From Planctomycetota bacterium (lineage in GTDB: Bacteria; Planctomycetota; Phycisphaerae; UBA1845): 7,013 bases of DNA. Each line of letters opens with the position of its first letter. The first letter of the stretch is position 1. Positions 1 through 5,215 of the stretch are shown here, one piece after another. A program made the position numbers and the translations under genes. Location: the NCBI GenBank assembly GCA_022563055.1, contig JADFOB010000063.1, forward strand, positions 1-7,013, in the 5' to 3' direction. Under the pieces are notes generated by a model. The model was not told the origin of the DNA. It made no database searches and saw only the letters and a program-made list of their open reading frames with translations.

Positions 1-1
1 C

Positions 2-256
2 CGAAGGACGGCGCTCGAGGCGCAGAGCAGTCTGCTTCAGCAGAAACGAGCTCGGGATGTCCTCTCTCTTCCCGCCTGGCCAGCGTTCCTTGTGCCTCTC
101 GTCACCCTCGCAGTCGCCGTCGTGCTCGTTGTGCTGGCTGAGTGGGTGGGGGCAGTGGCGATGGCAGCGGTCGGGGTTGGCATTGGCGCACTCTACATGG
201 GCTTGCGCACCAGGCTCGGGGCAAACGGGCGATCCTCCCCGTACTTCCAACTGTAA
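2..256 (+). CDS. C-terminal fragment of an unrecognised membrane protein (5' end outside window)
   Basis: An open frame runs in from the left edge (first full codon at base 2) and stops at TAA 254-256, giving the last 84 residues of a protein whose start lies outside the window. An amphipathic stretch (about residues 1-24, with the segment LEAQSSLLQQKRARD) precedes two hydrophobic helices at about residues 27-48 and 50-67. A short basic, polar tail follows. Third codon positions are strongly G/C, as expected for a real gene in this genome, and the helix pattern is not R/S/P-rich noise. It converges on the - strand cytochrome b gene and the two coding 3' ends overlap by 64 bases, which is unusual. 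I do not recognise the family. It could be a membrane-anchored regulatory or stress protein, but nothing visible decides this. Confidence 0.6.
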   Translation, partial: RRTALEAQSSLLQQKRARDVLSLPAWPAFLVPLVTLAVAVVLVVLAEWVGAVAMAAVGVGIGALYMGLRTRLGANGRSSPYFQL

Positions 257-906
257 TCGTCCGGAAACTCGTTGTGCACCGTTGGGGCCCGGTACAACGC
301 CAGCGAACCGGCGTGAAGGACGATCAGTACACAGACGGCGGCCGAGGATTGGAGCAGGAACGATTTCTTGCCTCGACGCATCTGGGCCACCGCCTCGGCT
401 GCGTTGATCTTGCGAACCCAGAGCATCACGGTGTGTACGAGCAGGGCGACGACGAAGGCCAACCCGGTGACGAGGTGTACCTGGGACCACGCGTAACTGA
501 TTCGCACGCTTAACGCGGCCTGCCAGGTTAAGACAAAGCCGCTCACAAACAGGGCGATCAGGAACACCGCCGACAGATAGCCCAGCAATTGATAGTGGTT
601 GAACTTGGTGCGGAAGCGCAGGTACCAGTGACGACCGAGATACCATCCGATGGGTACAATGCTGATTACGCCGATCAGCGTATGCCACAGCACGCCCAAC
701 TGATTCAGCACCGAAAACGGCAGGAGGTAAATCGCCAGCCCGGTGAGAGCCTCGTAGAGCAACAGCCCGATGGTCAACCCGGTAAGCCAGTGGCGCCATT
801 CAGCCGCGGCGTCCAGACGTGCCGCAGGCGTAGCGTTGTTCCCGATCGCCGCCCTGCGCGGCGTCGCATCGGGAATCTCCAACTCCGACATCGTCGTACG
901 CATCAT
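193..906 (-). CDS. Integral membrane b-type cytochrome (cytochrome b561/DUF4405-like), probably 3'-truncated
   Basis: A 237-residue protein with five predicted transmembrane helices at about residues 41-62, 72-92, 105-128, 140-163 and 184-204. Histidines in or next to helices (H75, H104, H144, H158, H198) are candidate axial ligands for heme b, as in quinol-linked cytochrome b subunits. The N-terminus is polar and cytoplasmic-looking with no signal peptide. The start at 906 is chosen because a purine run (GGGGGGGAG on the - strand, bases 915-923) lies 8 bases upstream; the Met directly after it is also possible. The last 30 residues, with GEDRPFAPSL, are typical of planctomycete-type proteins in which, as I recall, this membrane part leads into a periplasmic multiheme c-type region. 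Here the frame stops within a few codons and no CxxCH follows, so the gene may have lost its heme-c domain. Likely role: passing electrons between quinol and periplasmic carriers. It is divergent from the central operon. Confidence 0.8.
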   Translation of the reverse strand: MMRTTMSELEIPDATPRRAAIGNNATPAARLDAAAEWRHWLTGLTIGLLLYEALTGLAIYLLPFSVLNQLGVLWHTLIGVISIVPIGWYLGRHWYLRFRTKFNHYQLLGYLSAVFLIALFVSGFVLTWQAALSVRISYAWSQVHLVTGLAFVVALLVHTVMLWVRKINAAEAVAQMRRGKKSFLLQSSAAVCVLIVLHAGSLALYRAPTVHNEFPDDYSWKYGEDRPFAPSLVRKPM

Positions 907-1042
907 GACGCAATCTCCCCCCCGCGAGTCAAGGCGCGGGATCGCACCCGCCTCACCGGATTGCCGTAGACATGGCCGGTCGCGGGTTTAACACGTTTAC
1001 GCCCTGAAAACCGCCTCCGGTGCCTGGGCGAGCAGTGTAGGA

Positions 1043-1055
1043 CGGGCTTCGCCCG
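1043..1055. repeat. Small GC hairpin
   Basis: CGGGC-TTC-GCCCG forms a perfect 5-bp stem with a TTC loop. There is no T-tract on either side, so it is not a standard intrinsic terminator. Short hairpins of this form are common in dispersed intergenic repeats of GC-rich genomes. Function unknown. Confidence 0.45.
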
Positions 1056-1120
1056 ACGGAACGCCAGCCGGTTCGCCGTTGTCGGGCTACCCGGCTTGGT
1101 ATCACCGCTGATATCCAGTT

Positions 1121-1172
1121 AGTAACTTACTCTTATGTCCCCGTTTCGTCAACCCCGGCCTCGCGGGGCCGG
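1121..1172. repeat. Possible REP/MITE-like remnant: AGTAACTTACT palindrome plus GC-rich hairpin
   Basis: Bases 1121-1131 read AGTAA-C-TTACT, a perfect odd palindrome, followed by CTTATGTCCCCG. About 20 bases later CCGGCC (1155-1160) pairs with GGCCGG (1167-1172) around a 6-base loop; an alternative pairing is CCCCG (1153-1157) with CGGGG (1164-1168). This AT-rich palindrome, then GGGGACAT-type box, then GC hairpin resembles the ends of REP elements or IS200-like elements seen in other bacteria. It lies immediately before the point where family-like sequence of the flavoprotein gene begins, which fits an insertion or recombination scar. No transposase gene is present, so this is a tentative structural call. 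Confidence 0.3.
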
Positions 1173-1196
1173 AATTTCACCAGGAACGCGGTCGAG

Positions 1197-2237
1197 GTGC
1201 ACCTGTGCTGCCTCGAGAGTATCGACGAGATGCCCGCAGACGATGTCGAGATTCTCGAAGGGCAGGAAGAAGGTGTGCAGCTTCACCCGTCGCTTGGTCC
1301 CGTCGAGGTTGTGCGGGGCGAGCGGGGCGAAGTGCGCGGCGTGCTGTTCAAACGTTGCCTGAGTGTCTTCAACGAGCAGGGCCGATTCGCGCCGCAATTC
1401 GATTCGCAGGACACGACGCTGATCGAGGCCGACGCGGTTCTGTGGGCCATCGGACAGCAGCCTGACCTTTCGTTCATCGACCCCGACGGAGACATTCACC
1501 TGACCGAGCGAGGGCAGATCGAGTGCGATCAGGAGGCGTTGGGGACCACGGCGAAGGACGTCTTTGTCGCGGGCGATATTGCCTATGGGCCTCGACTGCT
1601 GATCGACGCCGTAGCCAGCGGGAAGAAATGTGCCCGGGCGGTGCATGCGTATCTGTCGGGTGCGCCGCTTGAAGCCGGTTATGAGTTCGTGCAACTCAAT
1701 CTGGCCGACTACACACGCGAGCAGGACTACGAAAAACTTCCGCGAACGAAGATCCCGGCGGCGGACGTGGGGCAGCGCAAGGTGAGCCAGGCTGCGGTCG
1801 TGGAGTGCGGCTACAGCGAGTCGTTGGCGGTAATGGAGGCGTGCCGCTGCCTGGATTGCGGCGTCAACACGATCTTCGATTCCAACAAGTGCATTCTATG
1901 CGGCGGTTGTGCGGACGTCTGTCCGGAACTTTGCCTGCAGTTGGTGTCGTGCGACCGCTTGGTGGGCGATGACGGGCTTGGGGATCTACTGCGGGAGCGC
2001 TACGGCGACACGGATTTATCGGCGCATTCGGCGATTATCAAAGACGAGACGAAGTGCATCCGGTGCGCCCTGTGCGCCGAGCGCTGTCCGGTCGGCGCGA
2101 TCACGATGGAACGCTTCGGATTCACGGGGCGTTGGACGTTCGGCAAGGTCGAAGGTCCACGGAGAATACGGGATTGGGAATGCGGACGCATCTGGAATTC
2201 CGCATTCCGCATTCCGCATTTCCCCTATGACCTTTGA
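1197..2237 (+). CDS. 5'-truncated GltD/AegA-type FAD-dependent oxidoreductase with two [4Fe-4S] ferredoxin motifs
   Basis: The 346 residues from GTG 1197 match the C-terminal part of the glutamate-synthase small-subunit-like flavoprotein family. The first residues, EVHLCCLESIDEMPADD (frame from about 1188), belong just after the NAD(P)H-binding Rossmann motif, so the N-terminal half (ferredoxin-like cysteines, FAD GxGxxG and NAD(P)H GxGxxA) is absent. Retained elements are ADAVLWAIGQ (residues 78-87), the FAD-contacting DVFVAGD (121-127), CRCLDC (216-221), and two ferredoxin clusters: CILCGGCADVCP with Cys 232/235/238/242 and CIRCALCAERCP with Cys 287/290/293/297. Intact relatives pass electrons between NAD(P)H and Fe-S partners. 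An AGGA lies 11 bases before the GTG, so a fragment could be translated, but without the nucleotide-binding region it should not be a functional dehydrogenase. The last ~30 residues come from the palindromic repeat and are not family sequence. The stop lies 33 bases before the decaheme gene, same strand. Confidence 0.85.
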   Translation: MHLCCLESIDEMPADDVEILEGQEEGVQLHPSLGPVEVVRGERGEVRGVLFKRCLSVFNEQGRFAPQFDSQDTTLIEADAVLWAIGQQPDLSFIDPDGDIHLTERGQIECDQEALGTTAKDVFVAGDIAYGPRLLIDAVASGKKCARAVHAYLSGAPLEAGYEFVQLNLADYTREQDYEKLPRTKIPAADVGQRKVSQAAVVECGYSESLAVMEACRCLDCGVNTIFDSNKCILCGGCADVCPELCLQLVSCDRLVGDDGLGDLLRERYGDTDLSAHSAIIKDETKCIRCALCAERCPVGAITMERFGFTGRWTFGKVEGPRRIRDWECGRIWNSAFRIPHFPYDL

Positions 2238-2240
2238 CTC
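2145..2240. repeat. Heptad-register palindromic repeat A (GCATTCC type)
   Basis: This element is built from 7-bp units in one continuous register from 2145. AAGGTCG and AAGGTCC (2145-2158) on the left mirror GACCTTT and GACTC (2229-2240) on the right. GTCGAAGGTC (2148-2157) pairs with GACCTTTGAC (2229-2238) at 9 of 10 positions. Inside, CCGCATT is repeated three times (2200-2220) and can pair with GGGAATGCGG (2176-2185). The whole would fold as a long imperfect hairpin. It overlaps the 3' end of the flavoprotein reading frame and supplies its TGA (2235-2237). It could modulate mRNA stability between the two genes or be a selfish dispersed repeat; the sequence does not decide. Confidence 0.8.
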
Positions 2241-2270
2241 GGTTTTCGCGCGGGCACTCTGAGAACGAAT

Positions 2271-5141
2271 ATGGTTCAGCGACAAATCACCGTGATGAAG
2301 GTGGCTTTGCTGGGGAGTTCCCTGGCGACCCTTGCGGTTCTGGGCAGAGCCGCTTATGTCGAGAACTTCCGCGGTGAGTGGCGATCGACGCAAGTGGACT
2401 ATCGAGCGAAGCTGGCAAGCTCCGCTACCACGGACGCCGAGCGCCGCGTTGCCGCCGGTTTCCCCATCGGACACAAACAGCTCTACTTGCCCGCGCTGGA
2501 CTCCATCGATCGATGCACGACCTGTCACCTGGGTGTGGAAAACCCGCGCATGGCGGATGCTACGGGCGCGCTTCGTCTGCATCCGGGTGATCTCTTGCAA
2601 CACCATCCGCCGGAGAAGTTCGGATGTACGGTTTGCCACAGCGGGCGGGGGCGTGCGACGACCAGGGAGGCTGCCCACGGTTGGCGCAAGGACGGCGAGC
2701 CCACTCCGCACATCGATACGCCCATGTTGCGCGGAGAGGCTGTCTACACGAGCTGCGGTCGCTGCCACCACGAGTTGGACCTGTTTGGTCGGCAAGAGGA
2801 TTCGCCGGTTGCCTCCGGTAGCGAGGGCCACGCGCGCAGGGAAAGGCCCCCGATCACCGGGGCGTCTCTTTTCCGTTCGCTGCCCGGTGCCCATAGGCTC
2901 GCGCGGGGGAAGCGCCTTGTGGTTGAACTGGGATGCTTGGGTTGTCATCAATACCGGGGTCGCGGCGGCGTGCTCGGACCCGATTTGACCCACGTCGGCG
3001 ATAAGACAAAGCACGAATTCGATTTCAGCCACGTGCAGGGCGAGCATACGGTCGAGCAATGGCTCTACGAACATTTCATGTTCCCACTGGAGGTGTCGCC
3101 GGGAACGGAGATGCCGGTGTTGGATCTGGCGCCGGAGGAGGCCCGCGCGCTAAGCCTGTACATGATGGGTCTGCACCGCAAGGACGCTCCGGCAAGCCAT
3201 TTGCCGAGGTCCAAGACGACGGATCTTTCCCCCGGTGCGGCGGTGCGGGGGGAGACGCTCTATCAGATGTTCTGCTCCGCCTGCCACGGAGCCGAGGGCT
3301 CGGGCACGACGATGCGTGAGGGACTGTGGCCTCGGAACGCCGATCCTTGGGGACACGACTGGGATGTCCGGAGCATTGTCGTCGAGCGCCGAAGCGAGAT
3401 CGACGTCGTGGTGCCCTCGCTGAACCACGGCGACACGCTGGGGGTGATCAGCGATGACTACCTGCGTTTGATCATCAAAGATGGTCGACCCGGAACGAAG
3501 ATGATTGCCTGGTCACAGAAGGGCGGGCTCAGCGAGGATGAGATCACGCTTTTGGTCGACTTCATTCGCAGTTGGGAGAAACCCGTTCCTGACCGCAAGA
3601 GCGTGGACTCCTCTCGCGGCGATGCATGGGTGGGCGGTGCTCTGTACCGCTCGAACTGTGCCTCCTGCCACGGTGCCGGCGGCGAGGGCGGGATGGGAAA
3701 CTCGCTTAACTCGCCTACCTTCCTGGCTGTCGCGTCGGACGCTTTCCTGCGAGACACCATTTTGTATGGCAGGCCCAACACCGCTATGCCGGCCTGGCGA
3801 GACTTCAACTCCCAAGAGATCAGCGATCTGCTGGCGTTCATTCGCTCGTGGCAGCCGCACAAGAGCGACGTCGAGGGGACACTTGCGCTCTTGTCGGGTG
3901 ATGAGACGCGCGACGTGAAGGTCGAGTACGGGCGCATCTTCTACAAGGCCAACTGCGTGATGTGTCACGGTCTTGACGGTTCCGGCGATCTGGGTCCGTC
4001 GGTCAACACGCAGGCGTTTCTGACCGTCGTTCCGGACTCCTACCTGGTAAGGACGATCATCGAGGGCCGACCGGGAACCGGTATGCCATCCTGGCGGCAT
4101 CTGTCCAACGAAGACATCGCATCGATCATCCGGTTCATGCGCACCTGGCAGACACAGCCGAGCAAACCGCCGGAGTGGCATGCGCAAAGCGTACCCCGTG
4201 GCGACTGGGATGCGGGGCGCCAATTGTACGCCGGGCATTGTGCGGGGTGTCACGGACCCGACGGAGAGGGGGCGATTGGCCCACAACTCACGAACCCGTT
4301 ATTCCTCGCCAGGGCGACCGATGTGATGTTGCGCGAATGGATCACCCATGGCAAAGAAGGCACGCAGATGCTGGGTTTCCGCAAGGGTGGGCAGGGAATC
4401 TCGGAGTTGAGCGAACGGCAGATCGAGGACATCATCGCCTTCTTGCGTTTGCGACAACGCCTGGACGAGGGGCAAGTCGCTCGCGTGGCCAAGACGCCGT
4501 ACGGTCGTCCCGAGAAGGGAGCCCTCGTCTACATTCCCAACTGTTCCGGTTGCCACGGAGACCGAGGTCAGGGCGGCAGCGGTCCGGCCCTTTCCAATCC
4601 GAATCTGCTGAGATTCGCTTCCGACGGTTTCCTGATGGCGACCCTGGCGCTGGGACGGAGCGGGACGGAGATGCGCCCGGTCAAGCGCGGACCGCAATCC
4701 ATCCTCGCCCTGAGCAGTGACGAGATCAACGACGTCGTTGCGTATCTGCGCTCCTGGGAGTACGCACCACCGTTCGGCGGGGAGATTCCGCACCGCTTTG
4801 TGGTGCCATGGGATCTGGCCAAAGGGAAAGAGCTGTTTGAATCCAACTGTGTCGGTTGCCACGGTGTGGAAGGAAAAGGATCGTGGGCGCCGGAGCTGAA
4901 TAACCAGGGATTCCTGGCGGCGGCGACGGACGGGGTGTTGCAGGCGACGATTGTCCGTGGCCGAACGGGGACAGCCATGCGCTCCTTCGGCATAGGCACT
5001 CACGGCCTGTCCGATCTGAGCGCGGATGATATCGACAATATCGTCTCGTACATGCGTCGTTGGTCAGACCTGGCTCCGTCGCCCATGACGCTCCCGGCGG
5101 AGCAGTCGGAGGAAAACGTCGGAAGGTCGATTGGCGATTGA
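2271..5141 (+). CDS. Membrane-anchored decaheme cytochrome c with seven tandem monoheme domains
   Basis: The 956-residue protein starts with one hydrophobic segment (about residues 9-29), a signal anchor placing the rest in the periplasm. Ten CxxCH heme-attachment motifs start at residues 82, 119, 162, 222, 335, 463, 562, 657, 758 and 860. The first three lie in a His-rich region with no obvious Met ligand, suggesting bis-His hemes. From the fourth on, each motif opens a class I-like domain of about 100 residues: an (L/F)YxxNCxxCHGxxGxG opening, a GRxGTxM segment with the likely distal Met (281, 411, 506, 605, 700, 801, 903), and a closing helix such as EIxxIIxFxRSW. Domain 5 has a longer middle. 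It is intact, and needs cytochrome c maturation. Likely role: an extended electron conduit between the membrane or the flavoprotein and the downstream molybdenum enzyme; no NapB or NapC is seen. The start is ATG 2271 with a weak GAGA about 8 bases upstream; ATG 2295 (Met 9) is an alternative. The stop lies in repeat B. Confidence 0.95.
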   Translation: MVQRQITVMKVALLGSSLATLAVLGRAAYVENFRGEWRSTQVDYRAKLASSATTDAERRVAAGFPIGHKQLYLPALDSIDRCTTCHLGVENPRMADATGALRLHPGDLLQHHPPEKFGCTVCHSGRGRATTREAAHGWRKDGEPTPHIDTPMLRGEAVYTSCGRCHHELDLFGRQEDSPVASGSEGHARRERPPITGASLFRSLPGAHRLARGKRLVVELGCLGCHQYRGRGGVLGPDLTHVGDKTKHEFDFSHVQGEHTVEQWLYEHFMFPLEVSPGTEMPVLDLAPEEARALSLYMMGLHRKDAPASHLPRSKTTDLSPGAAVRGETLYQMFCSACHGAEGSGTTMREGLWPRNADPWGHDWDVRSIVVERRSEIDVVVPSLNHGDTLGVISDDYLRLIIKDGRPGTKMIAWSQKGGLSEDEITLLVDFIRSWEKPVPDRKSVDSSRGDAWVGGALYRSNCASCHGAGGEGGMGNSLNSPTFLAVASDAFLRDTILYGRPNTAMPAWRDFNSQEISDLLAFIRSWQPHKSDVEGTLALLSGDETRDVKVEYGRIFYKANCVMCHGLDGSGDLGPSVNTQAFLTVVPDSYLVRTIIEGRPGTGMPSWRHLSNEDIASIIRFMRTWQTQPSKPPEWHAQSVPRGDWDAGRQLYAGHCAGCHGPDGEGAIGPQLTNPLFLARATDVMLREWITHGKEGTQMLGFRKGGQGISELSERQIEDIIAFLRLRQRLDEGQVARVAKTPYGRPEKGALVYIPNCSGCHGDRGQGGSGPALSNPNLLRFASDGFLMATLALGRSGTEMRPVKRGPQSILALSSDEINDVVAYLRSWEYAPPFGGEIPHRFVVPWDLAKGKELFESNCVGCHGVEGKGSWAPELNNQGFLAAATDGVLQATIVRGRTGTAMRSFGIGTHGLSDLSADDIDNIVSYMRRWSDLAPSPMTLPAEQSEENVGRSIGD

Positions 5142-5200
5142 GGATTGCAGATTGGAACTTGACAATCCTCAATCCTCAATCCTCAATCGCCAATCGACCT
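5124..5200. repeat. Heptad-register palindromic repeat B (GATTG/CAATC type), perfect 24-bp arms
   Basis: The left arm 5124-5147 is the exact reverse complement of the right arm 5177-5200 (24 of 24), with a 29-base spacer. Four NNGATTG heptads (TCGATTG, GCGATTG, AGGATTG, CAGATTG at 5127-5154) are mirrored by five CAATCNN heptads (CAATCCT three times, CAATCGC, CAATCGA at 5163-5197). The left arm contains the decaheme TGA (5139-5141), and the right arm ends one base before the Shine-Dalgarno AGGGAGG of the next gene. There is no T-tract, so it is not a classical terminator. As an RNA hairpin it could protect the upstream message or control how much downstream subunit is made. The outer edge AAGGTCGA (5123-5130) also occurs in repeat A (2145-2152). 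Confidence 0.9.
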
Positions 5201-5207
5201 AGGGAGG
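5201..5207 (+). promoter_or_regulatory. Strong ribosome binding site for the molybdoenzyme gene
   Basis: AGGGAGG lies 8 bases before ATG 5216. It fixes the start of the NapA-like gene there rather than at in-frame upstream ATGs, whose translation would run through the palindromic repeat. Confidence 0.8.
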
Positions 5208-5215
5208 CAAGAACC

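Larger units (their letters stand above)
907..1187. other. Gene-free stretch with small hairpins and a possible mobile-element scar
   Basis: No convincing gene is seen here. The part next to base 906 must hold the promoter of the - strand cytochrome b gene, but I find no clear -35/-10 pair at proper spacing. A TTGACT hexamer lies on the - strand only about 20 bases before the start codon, too close to be a -35. Hairpins and a palindrome are listed separately. One + strand frame is open from 1041 into the flavoprotein gene, but its translation upstream of about base 1188 has no flavoprotein character (no Rossmann glycine motif, no ferredoxin cysteines). The missing N-terminal half of that protein is therefore not hidden here in another frame. 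Confidence 0.6.

Noticed and set aside
980..1010. GTTTAACACGTTTAC considered as an operator or promoter for the cytochrome b gene
   Set aside because: It contains only a short direct repeat (GTTTA twice), with no promoter elements at proper spacing around it. Too weak to list.
1149..1694. - strand open frame opposite the flavoprotein
   Set aside because: The + strand frame carries FAD and ferredoxin motifs; the antisense frame has none.
2016..3074. Long - strand open frame of 352 codons
   Set aside because: It is antisense to the Fe-S and heme motifs of two well-supported genes. It is a by-product of GC-rich codon bias and has no recognisable domain.
3513..5003. Two long - strand open frames opposite the decaheme gene
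   Set aside because: They mirror the repeated heme domains, are R/P-rich, and have no ribosome binding site or domain.
5163..5197. CAATCCT repeats considered as a CRISPR or iteron array
   Set aside because: The units are 7 bp with no spacers, form one arm of a hairpin, and lie between two operon genes with no replication or Cas gene nearby.
5060..5215. Upstream extension of the molybdoenzyme to an ATG at 5060
   Set aside because: It would overlap the end of the decaheme gene and translate through the palindromic repeat. ATG 5216 has a strong Shine-Dalgarno sequence at 8 bases and is followed by a good Tat signal.
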